A DNA stretch of 64,000 bases from positions 277,028 through 341,027 of the forward strand of contig CALXAT010000001.1 of the NCBI GenBank assembly GCA_944386365.1. Reading direction: 5' to 3'. Below the pieces are notes generated by a model, which was not told the DNA's origin, searched no databases, and saw nothing but the letters and a program-made list of their open reading frames with translations. This DNA comes from an uncultured Clostridia bacterium (GTDB lineage Bacteria > Bacillota > Clostridia > TANB77 > CAG-508). Positions 48,929-56,588 of the stretch are shown one piece after another (within the stretch, counting starts at the first letter, position 1; the number at the start of each line of letters is the position of its first letter). The translations under genes were made by a program, and so were the position numbers.

Positions 48929-49678
48929 ATGTTAAACGTATTTGTAAATGGTTGTAATGGAAAAATGGGAAATGTTGTATGTAATTTAGTAGAAGAAAAT
49001 GACGATATGCAAGTGATTGGTGGATTTGATAAAGTTAGTTATTCTAATTCTAAATTTCCAATTTTCACAGAAATAGAAAAAATCAATGTAAAACCAGACG
49101 TTATTATTGACTTTTCCCTTCCTGTTGCAACATTAAATATATTAGATTATGCAAAAATAAATAAAATACCAATGGTTATTGCAACAACTGGATTTACAGA
49201 TGAAGAAACTAAAATAATTGAAGAAGCTAGTAAGGTAATTCCTGTATTTAAATCAGCTAATATGTCTTTTGACATAATGCTTATGAAAAAAATTGTTTCT
49301 TGGCTTGCACCACTATTAAAAAATACAGATATTGAAATCATTGAAGCACATCATAATCGAAAGGTTGACAGTCCAAGTGGAACTGCACAAATGTTAGCAG
49401 ATAGTATCAATGCATCTTTAGGAAATACGCTTCATTGTGAATATAACAGACATGATAAACATGAAAAAAGAGATAAAAATGAAATTGGTATGTCTTCTAT
49501 TCGAGGTGGAAATATTGTTGGAGAGCATACCGTTGCATTCATTGGGAATTTTGAAACTTTTGAAATTAAACATACCAGTTATTCTAGAAATGTATTTGCA
49601 GAAGGTGCCTTAAAAGCTGCTGAATTTATTGTAAATAAGCAACCTGGTATGTATGCTATGGAAAACATGACTTTTTAA
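48929..49678 (+). CDS. dapB: 4-hydroxy-tetrahydrodipicolinate reductase
   Basis: 249 residues. It reduces the DapA product with NAD(P)H. Motifs: N-terminal NGCNGKMGNVV, ATTGFTDEE (near 87), the catalytic EAHHNRKVDSPSGTA (near 145) with its His and Lys, and SIRGGNIVGEHTV near 190. GGAGG before ATG 48929. With dapA it forms a two-gene operon; other lysine genes are not here. Confidence 0.96.
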   Translation: MLNVFVNGCNGKMGNVVCNLVEENDDMQVIGGFDKVSYSNSKFPIFTEIEKINVKPDVIIDFSLPVATLNILDYAKINKIPMVIATTGFTDEETKIIEEASKVIPVFKSANMSFDIMLMKKIVSWLAPLLKNTDIEIIEAHHNRKVDSPSGTAQMLADSINASLGNTLHCEYNRHDKHEKRDKNEIGMSSIRGGNIVGEHTVAFIGNFETFEIKHTSYSRNVFAEGALKAAEFIVNKQPGMYAMENMTF

Positions 49679-49702
49679 AGTTTTACCTTTTATAGACCAT
49701 CA

Positions 49703-49739
49703 AAAAACAGTATAGATTAGGAAAATCTATACTGTTTTT
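49703..49739. terminator. Bidirectional terminator between dapB and rplS
   Basis: A perfect 16 bp stem (left arm 49703-49718, right arm 49724-49739) with A and T runs on both sides and a 5-base loop. Serves both converging operons. Confidence 0.9.
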
Positions 49740-49749
49740 CTTTTTTATT

Positions 49750-50298
49750 TTATTCCGCTTTTTTATCTTCTTCAGCTTTTTTAGGTTCTTCTACTTCTTT
49801 AACCTCTTCAACAGGTTCTTCTGTTACTGTATCAACTGTTTCTTGAACAGCTACATTTTCTGTTTCAATAGCTGGTGCTTCTTCTGGAGCTTCCTCTACT
49901 GCTGGTTCTTCTGCTAAATCTTCTTTAATTGTAATTTCTCTATCTTCTATTCTTGCTCCTATTTTCTCTTTTGTCTTAGCAGCTTTACCTACTCTGTCTC
50001 TTAAGTAATATAATTTTGCTCTTCTTGCTTTACCTACTCTTACTAATTCTACTTTTTCAACTAATGGTGAATGTACTAAGAAAGTTTTCTCAACTCCTAC
50101 GCCATAAGAAGTTTTTCTAACTGTAAATGTTTGATTAACTCCTCCACCTTGTACTTTTATAATAATTCCTTCAAAAACTTGGATTCTTTCTTTATTTCCT
50201 TCTTTTATTCTTACGTGCACTTTTACTGTATTACCAACTTTTAATTCTGGTATTTTATTCTTCAATTGTTCATGTTCAATTGATTTTATAATATCCAT
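49750..50298 (-). CDS. rplS: Ribosomal protein L19 with acidic C-terminal extension
   Basis: The first 115-120 residues are a normal L19 ([22 protein letters not shown] ... [24 protein letters not shown] ... [11 protein letters not shown]), a 50S subunit protein at the 30S interface. It then runs on for about 60 residues of Glu/Pro/Ala/Val-rich sequence ([14 protein letters not shown] ...), giving 182 residues where L19 is usually about 115. No domain is visible in the tail. Last gene of the ffh-rpsP-trmD operon, 45 bases after trmD. Confidence 0.93.
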   Translation of the reverse strand: MDIIKSIEHEQLKNKIPELKVGNTVKVHVRIKEGNKERIQVFEGIIIKVQGGGVNQTFTVRKTSYGVGVEKTFLVHSPLVEKVELVRVGKARRAKLYYLRDRVGKAAKTKEKIGARIEDREITIKEDLAEEPAVEEAPEEAPAIETENVAVQETVDTVTEEPVEEVKEVEEPKKAEEDKKAE

Positions 50299-50343
50299 TT
50301 TAGAATTTCCTCCTTTTCTTTATTATTGTCAAGGGATACAACC

Positions 50344-51003
50344 CTATAATATATCTGGTCTTTTTTTCTTTGTCATTTCTAAAGACTTTTCTTTTCTCCA
50401 TTTCTCTATATTCTCGTGGTGCCCTGAAAGTAATACTTCTGGAACTTTCATTCCTTCAAACACTTCTGGTCTTGTATATTGTGGATATTCTAGAAGTCCA
50501 TTTGAAAAGCTTTCTTCTTTTATAGAATCTTCTTTTAAAACACCTTCTACATATCTGCTAACACTATCAATTAACACCATTGCTGGAATTTCTCCACCTG
50601 TCAATACATAGTCACCTATAGATATTTCTTCATCTACAATTTTGTCCAATACTCTTTGATCTATTCCTTCATAATGCCCACAAAGTATAATTAAATGGTT
50701 TTCTTTCGATAATTCCTCTACCATCTTTTGATTTAACGTTTTTCCTTGTGGTGACATGTATATCACTTTTGCCTTTTCATCTTTTACAGATTGATAGGCG
50801 TCATATACCACATCTGGTTTCATTACCATTCCAGCACCACCACCATAAGGTGTATCATCTACTTTTTTATGTTTATCTTTTGAAAAATCTCTAATATTAA
50901 TTAAGTGAACATCTATTAGATTTTTTTCAATTGCTTTTCCAATAATACTTTGATTTAATATGTCAAACATTTCTGGAAATAGTGTTAAAACATCAAATTT
51001 CAT
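50344..51003 (-). CDS. trmD: tRNA (guanine-N1-)-methyltransferase TrmD
   Basis: 219 residues. It methylates G37 of tRNAs with SAM, which prevents frameshifting at Gly-proline type codons and similar sites. Trefoil-knot motifs are present: LTLFPEMFD at the start, [13 protein letters not shown] (near 50), [11 protein letters not shown] (near 107) and [15 protein letters not shown] (near 128). Somewhat shorter than the usual 230-250. 11 bases after rimM. Confidence 0.96.
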   Translation of the reverse strand: MKFDVLTLFPEMFDILNQSIIGKAIEKNLIDVHLINIRDFSKDKHKKVDDTPYGGGAGMVMKPDVVYDAYQSVKDEKAKVIYMSPQGKTLNQKMVEELSKENHLIILCGHYEGIDQRVLDKIVDEEISIGDYVLTGGEIPAMVLIDSVSRYVEGVLKEDSIKEESFSNGLLEYPQYTRPEVFEGMKVPEVLLSGHHENIEKWRKEKSLEMTKKKRPDIL

Positions 51004-51014
51004 AAAATACTCCT

Positions 51015-51521
51015 TTATATTAATCCAGGAAGTAAGTGTACAATAATTTTTTTATTTTCTATATCAATTTGTTTGATTACATCCTGAATAGCTGGTAAAA
51101 GAATTTGCTTTCCTTGTTTATCTTTTACAACATATATGTCATTACTACCAGTATTGAATATGTCATCTAAAGTTCCTAATAAAATTTCCTCATCTGTATA
51201 AACTTCTAGTCCAAGTAAATCTATGATATAATATCTTCCTTCTTCTAGTTTTTCTACTGAATCTCTAGAAACTGTTAGATATGCATTTCGTAGCATTTCT
51301 GCTTGCTCTACTTTGTTTATACCTTTTAATTTTATTAGTACCATATCTTTATGATATTTTACTTCTTCAATTTCATATTCTGTTTGATTACCGTTTTTTT
51401 CAACATATACTGTTTTTAATTTATCAAATCTTCTAATATCATCTGTAAATGGTTTGACTTTTACCATTCCTTTTATTCCAAATGTATTGACGATTTGACC
51501 AATTTCTAGATTTGGTAACAT
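51015..51521 (-). CDS. rimM: 16S rRNA processing protein RimM
   Basis: 168 residues with the normal two parts: an N-terminal RimM barrel ([23 protein letters not shown]) and a PRC-barrel-like C-terminal domain ([18 protein letters not shown] ... [19 protein letters not shown]). It assists maturation of the 30S head together with S19. Start at 51521; gap to the KH gene is 14 bases. Confidence 0.95.
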   Translation of the reverse strand: MLPNLEIGQIVNTFGIKGMVKVKPFTDDIRRFDKLKTVYVEKNGNQTEYEIEEVKYHKDMVLIKLKGINKVEQAEMLRNAYLTVSRDSVEKLEEGRYYIIDLLGLEVYTDEEILLGTLDDIFNTGSNDIYVVKDKQGKQILLPAIQDVIKQIDIENKKIIVHLLPGLI

Positions 51522-51535
51522 ATTGGTTACTCCTA

Positions 51536-51766
51536 TTATCCTAAAAATTCTACTGATGCTTTTTTATGTTCTTTATTTGCAACAGCTTTCATAACATTTC
51601 GAATAGATTGTGCAATTCTACCTTGCTTTCCTATTACTTTTCCCATATCTTCTTGGGCTACTTTTACTTCAAATGTGACTGACTTTTCATTATCTATCTC
51701 ATTAATTTCGATAGCTTCCTTGTCATCTACTAGATTTGAAATAATAATTCTTAAAAATTCTTCCAT
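51536..51766 (-). CDS. khpA: KH-domain RNA-binding protein (KhpA-like)
   Basis: 76 residues. A single KH domain with the RNA-contact loop VIGKQGRIAQSIR (near 45-57), the KhpA/YlqC family, which pairs with KhpB (Jag) in RNA binding and cell-size control. ATG 51766 is used: the frame four codons longer begins with a GTG that is part of the ribosome binding site. Usual position between rpsP and rimM. Confidence 0.92.
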   Translation of the reverse strand: MEEFLRIIISNLVDDKEAIEINEIDNEKSVTFEVKVAQEDMGKVIGKQGRIAQSIRNVMKAVANKEHKKASVEFLG

Positions 51767-51815
51767 AATTTCCTCCACTTAACTTGTTATTCTTTTTTGT
51801 CAAAGAAATTATATC

Positions 51816-52049
51816 TTAGTTTGCTTTTTCAATTAAAGCTTTAACAGTATCTGTTGGTTTTGCACCATTTTTTATCCATTTTTCTACTTTTTCCTTATCT
51901 AATACGATTGTAGCTGGATTTGTCATTGGATCATATGTTCCTATTTGCTCTATGATTTTTCCATCTCTTGGAGATTTTGAATCAGCAACTACGATATGAT
52001 AGAATGGAGCTTTTTTCTTTCCTTGTCTTTGTAATCTTATTTTTACCAT
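51816..52049 (-). CDS. rpsP: Ribosomal protein S16
   Basis: 77 residues, a 30S protein. The family start [29 protein letters not shown] fixes ATG 52049, preceded by AGGAGGTGA; the longer frame is not used. Slightly shorter than many S16 proteins (80-90) but complete to [15 protein letters not shown]. Confidence 0.96.
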   Translation of the reverse strand: MVKIRLQRQGKKKAPFYHIVVADSKSPRDGKIIEQIGTYDPMTNPATIVLDKEKVEKWIKNGAKPTDTVKALIEKAN

Positions 52050-52116
52050 TTTTGGTTCACCTCCTGAAAATTTCAATATATTTATATAAATTTAAAAATT
52101 TAATAACTATTTAAAA

Positions 52117-53470
52117 TTAAAATTTAAAATTCTTTAATGTATTTTCATCAATTCCGTTTAATAATTTCTTCATGCTACCTTTGTTGTTTTTCATTTGTTT
52201 CATCATTTTTTGTGTCATTTCAAAAGATTTTATGAATTTGTTAATATCTTGTACCGTTGTTCCACTTCCGCTTAGCAATTCTTTGTCTTCTACTTGCATT
52301 TAATAATTTTGTATTTTGTTTTTCCTCTTTTGTCATGGAGCAAATCATTGCTTCAATTTTTACAAATTCTTTATCATCTACTTTTAAATCTTTTATTTGG
52401 TTAAATCCTGGTATTAGTTTTAATAATGATGAAAATGAACCCATCTTTTTTACTTGTCTTATTTGTGCTAAATAATCATCTAAATCTAACTCTTTTTTCT
52501 TTAATTGTTTTTCGAGCTTTTCTGCTTGCTCCATATCAAATGATTCTTCAGCCTTTTCTATAACAGCTAAAATATCTCCCATTCCTAATATTCTTTGTGC
52601 CATTCTATCTGGATGAAATACTTCTATATCACTTAGTTTTTCTCCAGTTGCAGCAAATTTGATTGGTTTTCCTGTTACTTTTTTAACAGAAAGTGCTGCA
52701 CCACCTCTAGTATCACCATCTAATTTTGTAAGGATAATACCATCAATTCCAACTTTTTCACTAAAGTTTTGCGCAACATTTACCGCATCTTGGCCTGTCA
52801 TACTATCTACAACAAGTAAAATTTCATGAGGTTTAATATTGGCTTTTAAATTCTTTAATTCTTGCATTAATTCTTCATCAATATGTAATCTACCCGCTGT
52901 ATCTAGGATTACAACATCGTTTAGTTTTGACATGGCAACAGATAATGCTTGTCTTGCAATATGTACAACATCTTTTGAGTTTTCATTTGCAAAAACAGGT
53001 ATATTTAACTGTGCTCCAACAACTTGTAATTGTTTAATAGCAGCTGGTCTATAAACGTCACACGCAACTAATAATGGTTTTTTTCCTTGCTTTCTAAGTA
53101 AGTTTGCTAATTTTCCTGCTGTTGTTGTTTTACCTGAACCTTGAAGACCCACTAGCATAATAATGGTTGGTGGATTTGGTGTAAAATTAATTTGACTTGT
53201 TTGTCCACCTAATAGTTCAACTAATTCATCTTTAACAATTTTTACAACTTGTTGACCTGGAGTTAGTGATTTTAAGACATCCTGTCCTAAGGCTTTTTCT
53301 TGAATGGTTGCTATAAATTCTTTTACAATTTTATAGTTAACATCAGCTTCTAATAATGCAAGTTTTACTTCTCTTAGCATTTCTTTTAAATCTGATTCTG
53401 TAATTCTTGCCTTTCCTCTGATCTTTCTTGTAATTTCTTGTAATCTAGAAGATAATCCTTCAAAAGCCAT
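52117..53470 (-). CDS. ffh: Signal recognition particle protein Ffh, frameshifted at CGG
   Basis: The SRP GTPase that binds 4.5S RNA and signal peptides; essential in most bacteria. N domain about 1-90; G domain with G1 GLQGSGKTTTAGKL (near 107), DTAGRLHID (near 188) and TKLDGDTRGG (near 248); M domain from about 300. The frame breaks in the M domain at plus 52268-52270. Zero frame reads ASRRQRIAK, CGG, KWNNGTRY and stops at 52241; the +1 frame reads AKGSGTTVQDINKFIKSFEMTQKMMKQM, the highly conserved RNA-binding continuation. One extra C before a GGA glycine codon accounts for it. Full length would be about 450 residues. Without the shift the protein loses the core of the RNA-binding helix-turn-helix, so either recoding or an artefact is required. 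Follows ylxM by 23 bases. Confidence 0.93.
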
Positions 53471-53493
53471 ACTTTTTCAACTCCATTCATTTT

Positions 53494-53847
53494 TTAAACT
53501 AAACAATTTAATTCTTTTTTAATATGTTCTAATACAACAGCTACTTGTTCATCAGAAGATTCTTTTTGAATCTTTGTCAATTCTGATAAAACTTGTTCGA
53601 TTTTTTTTTCTTGTTTTAACATCCTTTTCATAAACAATAGCTTTTCTTCATATTCAAAAAGCTTCTTTTCCCCCTTTTTGATGATATCTCTAACAGCTTG
53701 TCTGGTAATTTCATTGTTTTCTGCAATTTCTGATAAAGACAAGTCATTATTATAGTAGTCATTTATGAATTCAAATTGTTTTTCAGTCAATAATTTCCCG
53801 TATAAATCGCATAATATACTGATTTTCACATTTTTTTCCATAAACAA
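53494..53847 (-). CDS. ylxM: YlxM-like DNA-binding protein
   Basis: 117 residues, the UPF0122 family encoded ahead of ffh in most Bacillota. It contains a sigma-70 region-4-like helix-turn-helix (LSLSEIAENNEITRQAVRDIIKKGEKKLFEYE). It is thought to modulate SRP assembly or act as a regulator. First gene of the operon ylxM-ffh-rpsP-khpA-rimM-trmD-rplS; a likely start is ATG 53841, the second methionine, close to the purine-rich site. Confidence 0.92.
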   Translation of the reverse strand: MFMEKNVKISILCDLYGKLLTEKQFEFINDYYNNDLSLSEIAENNEITRQAVRDIIKKGEKKLFEYEEKLLFMKRMLKQEKKIEQVLSELTKIQKESSDEQVAVVLEHIKKELNCLV

Positions 53848-53917
53848 CGACTCCTTTAAAATGTAATGCTAATATACTTTACACTATTTTTTTTAATTTG
53901 TCAATACTTTTTTAAAG

Positions 53918-53958
53918 AAAATATGCCAAACCAGGGAAATTCCCTAGTTGGCATATTT
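53918..53958 (-). terminator. Terminator after the GerQ-like gene
   Basis: AAATATGCCAA/TTGGCATATTT outer stem and CAGGGAA/TTCCCTAG-like inner stem, starting at the stop codon of the minus-strand gene. Confidence 0.75.
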
Positions 53959-54287
53959 TAATAATAATTATATCCATATCCATTGTTCATAAAATGATTA
54001 AATCTTCTATTAGATATGGTAACAAATTTAATAGAATAAATATCACAATACGTTATTGTATCACTCTCTAATGAACGCAATAAGATATAACTTGCTCCCA
54101 CATCTTCTAAAATGCCTATTCTATCTACTAAATTATTTGTACCTATTAAAAATTCTACTCGCATCAATTTTCCAATTTGTTCTCGTAAAAAAGCTGGTGT
54201 ATAAATAGAATTTGTTAAAATTTCTGGTGAATCTTGATTAATTGTTACATTTCTATTTTCTCTTTTGTCTTGTCTTTCATCTCCCAT
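53958..54287 (-). CDS. GerQ-like spore coat protein
   Basis: 109 residues. The C-terminal 75 residues (FLREQIGKLMRVEFLIGTNNLVDRIGILEDVGASYILLRSLESDTITYCDIYSIKFVTI) fit the GerQ pattern: a basic region, then a small beta domain with G-x-ILE-x-VG-x-SYI. GerQ is crosslinked into the spore coat and is needed to hold the CwlJ hydrolase there. The hydrolase gene lies directly upstream (48-base gap), which supports the call, but the family assignment is by pattern only. AGGAGG-like site (AAGGAGG) before ATG 54287. Confidence 0.6.
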   Translation of the reverse strand: MGDERQDKRENRNVTINQDSPEILTNSIYTPAFLREQIGKLMRVEFLIGTNNLVDRIGILEDVGASYILLRSLESDTITYCDIYSIKFVTISNRRFNHFMNNGYGYNYY

Positions 54288-54335
54288 AAGGACCCTCCTT
54301 TATTTTATGATATTTTCTTTCTTATCACTATATGC

Positions 54336-54783
54336 TTATGTATTCGCATATTGACTCGTCGGACGATAAAAACAATGTTCTCCAAGCCTTGTATGAAATG
54401 TTCCAGAACCATTTCTTGGAAAGGTTATGTCACAACTTGGTTTAAATGGGTTTAAATACCATAAACATTCTCCAATTTCGTTTAATCGATTTCCTGCCAA
54501 AACCCAATCTGCTATGTAATAATGTTCTTCTGTTGGATTCATATTATAAATATTTTGAGGATTGTATCGATTAAACAATGTTTCTGTTGCACAATCAAAT
54601 TGTCCTTGCTGAAATATAATATTTCTGACGTTACCACCTTGTGATATCCTTGCATATTCACCATCTGTTGCATTAACTCTATTTAAGATTACACTCGCCA
54701 CTGCCTTCATTCCATTATCTCCCTCTCCACCGTGCCTCACACTGAATGATTCTTGCAATTAGTTCTCTATCTGCATATGCCAT
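54336..54783 (-). CDS. SleB/CwlJ-type spore cortex hydrolase, frameshifted at CGG
   Basis: A hydrolase_2 domain protein of about 148 residues, the catalytic type that degrades spore cortex peptidoglycan at germination. It starts MAYADRELIARIIQCEA at 54783, with AGGAG 8 bases upstream. Zero frame then reads CGG TGG AGA GGG AGA TAA and stops after 23 residues. The +1 frame reads GGEGDNGMKAVASVILNRV ... GQFDC ... CLWYLNPFKPSCDITFPRNG, the standard domain with its catalytic Glu in CEAGGEGD. Removing the C that precedes the GGT glycine (plus 54732) restores it. There is no separate signal peptide or peptidoglycan-binding repeat, so it is closer to CwlJ than SleB. Neighbour: GerQ-like coat protein. 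Confidence 0.85.
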
Positions 54784-54860
54784 TTTCTTCACTCCTAATA
54801 GTAAATTATATGCTAATCTATTTAAGAAGTTCCTAAATATTTAGAGAAATTTTATGAAAA

Positions 54861-54885
54861 AAAGAACCTTTCATTTAGGTTCTTT
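54861..54885 (-). terminator. Terminator after the sortase gene
   Basis: 8 bp stem AAAGAACC/GGTTCTTT with a 9-base loop, followed on the minus strand by TTTTTTCATAAAA, 3 bases after the sortase stop. Confidence 0.8.
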
Positions 54886-54887
54886 CC

Positions 54888-55742
54888 TTAATTATCATTG
54901 GGTTCTAAACTATATACTTCATTTAATTTTGCATGCACTAATATTCTTTTTCTTCCTGTATTATCACATGTTGATAATGTTAATATTTGGCTACTTTGTT
55001 TTGGATCTATGTTATAATCTATACTACTTCTATTTTTTAGCAAATCGATAAATTCATCATATTGATTTTCTGTTATGCTTGTATTTATTGCATAGTCCTC
55101 TGGGTCAGATTCATAACTTGAGAATACTTTGTATACCCTTTCCATAGCTGGTGTATATATATTTATATTTATATCTGTACCTAGTTCACCTTTATATATT
55201 TTTACTAAGTCTGCAAACATGATTCCACTTTTTATATGATGCCCATATAGGACATTATTTTTATCTGTAAAATTTTTATTGTTTTTATAATCCATAAATA
55301 TGGATCCACATGCATCATTTTTTTTGTATATATCTTTTTTTAAATAAAATGCATTATCTGTTGTTTGTACAATTGGATAATTTATTGTTGTGTTATCAAT
55401 CTTTATCCATCCAATTATATCTTCATTAATATTTTTCAATTCTTCAAAATGAATTCCTTGTGGTTTATTTCCATTTTCGTCTGCTGGCTCATCAATTTCT
55501 TTTGTTATTACTTTTTGTGCCAATTCTTCATATTGGCTTTCTGCTTTTTTGGTTCCTATATACCAATTTATTAGTGTATATGCTGAATAACAAAATATAC
55601 CTATAAATATTACTAAAAATATTTTTTGTATAACTGTTAATCTAGCTGCTTCTTTTTTTCTTCTTCTTTTCACTTTATTTTTATCATATAGTTTATGTGG
55701 ATTTTTAGAAATTCTCTTTAAATGTTTTGCTTTTCTGCTCAT
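54888..55742 (-). CDS. srtB: Class B sortase
   Basis: 284 residues. One membrane anchor near 38-65 after a basic N-terminus, then the sortase domain: FYLKKDIYKKNDACGSIFMD, catalytic His in VLYGHHIKSGIMF (near 168), catalytic Cys in LTLSTCDNTGRKR (near 258) and the Arg that follows it. It cuts a sorting motif and links the protein to the wall. In Clostridioides difficile SrtB uses (S/P)PxTG; two neighbours here end in SPTTG and SPHTG, which fit. Its start overlaps the cohesin gene by one base, so they are one transcript. Confidence 0.92.
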   Translation of the reverse strand: MSRKAKHLKRISKNPHKLYDKNKVKRRRKKEAARLTVIQKIFLVIFIGIFCYSAYTLINWYIGTKKAESQYEELAQKVITKEIDEPADENGNKPQGIHFEELKNINEDIIGWIKIDNTTINYPIVQTTDNAFYLKKDIYKKNDACGSIFMDYKNNKNFTDKNNVLYGHHIKSGIMFADLVKIYKGELGTDININIYTPAMERVYKVFSSYESDPEDYAINTSITENQYDEFIDLLKNRSSIDYNIDPKQSSQILTLSTCDNTGRKRILVHAKLNEVYSLEPNDN

Positions 55743-56545
55743 TATTTTTTCTTCTTCCTTTTTATTAATATTATTGTAATACCTATAGCAGATATGATAA
55801 GTAATGCAACTAGTACGCCTACTGCAATATCACCAGTTGTAGGTGATGTTTTTGATTCTTTATTTTCTTGTTTTCCTTCTTCTTGATTTTCATTTTTTAC
55901 TGGATCGTCAGTATTGTTATTGCTATTTGTTCCATTATTTTGTCCTTCTACACTTTCACTATTTCCATTTTCTCCATTAGAGCTACTACCTTCTTGTCCA
56001 TCAGCACCTGCACTTGTATCTCCATTAGATGTTGTTCCATCTATTGTTACTATAGCATTTTTCTGTGTATAATCTGTTATTTCTTGATTTATTCCTGCTG
56101 ATACATCATCCATTGCTATTTTTACTTCAGATGTTCCTGTTGCGTCAGCTTTTATCCTAAATTTTATGATTGCTATTACATCATTATCTGTAATAGGATC
56201 ATTATCATTGGTCATCGTTGTTGCATAGAATACAATATTTCCTGTACTTTCATTATATTGTATATCTTTATTGGTTGCTCTTTCTAGATTTTGTAATTCA
56301 CAATGTATATAATCTAATTTACTTCTATCAAAAGATATTTTTCCTCCTAATATACGTACACCGGGATTATTGGCTAGTTTTAAATGTATTGTTATTTCAT
56401 CTCCTGGCTTTCCAGTTGCATCCTCTAAATAAATGCTCATTGGATCAGCTGCATATGTATTTAATGTATTTAGATTTATCATTATCAACATGCTAATTAA
56501 AATTATTAAAAAAATATGTATTATTTTATAAATTCTCTTTTTCAC
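55742..56545 (-). CDS. Single-cohesin protein with SPTTG wall anchor
   Basis: 267 residues. Signal peptide about 1-31. Residues about 33-170 form a cohesin-type beta-sandwich (SIYLEDATGKPGDEITIHLKLANNPGVRILGGKISFD ... VIAIIKFRIKADATGTSEVKIAMDDVSAG). A low-complexity Asn/Ser/Gly/Glu spacer follows, then SPTTGD, a hydrophobic span and a basic tail (KRKKKK). Cohesins bind dockerins; the nearby dockerin proteins are the likely partners and the adjacent SrtB the likely anchoring enzyme. Found between the dockerin/CAP gene (43-base gap) and srtB (1-base overlap). Confidence 0.88.
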   Translation of the reverse strand: MKKRIYKIIHIFLIILISMLIMINLNTLNTYAADPMSIYLEDATGKPGDEITIHLKLANNPGVRILGGKISFDRSKLDYIHCELQNLERATNKDIQYNESTGNIVFYATTMTNDNDPITDNDVIAIIKFRIKADATGTSEVKIAMDDVSAGINQEITDYTQKNAIVTIDGTTSNGDTSAGADGQEGSSSNGENGNSESVEGQNNGTNSNNNTDDPVKNENQEEGKQENKESKTSPTTGDIAVGVLVALLIISAIGITIILIKRKKKK

Positions 56546-56588
56546 GACAATCTCCTTGTTTTATTTTTTATTCAACATTATTTTATAT

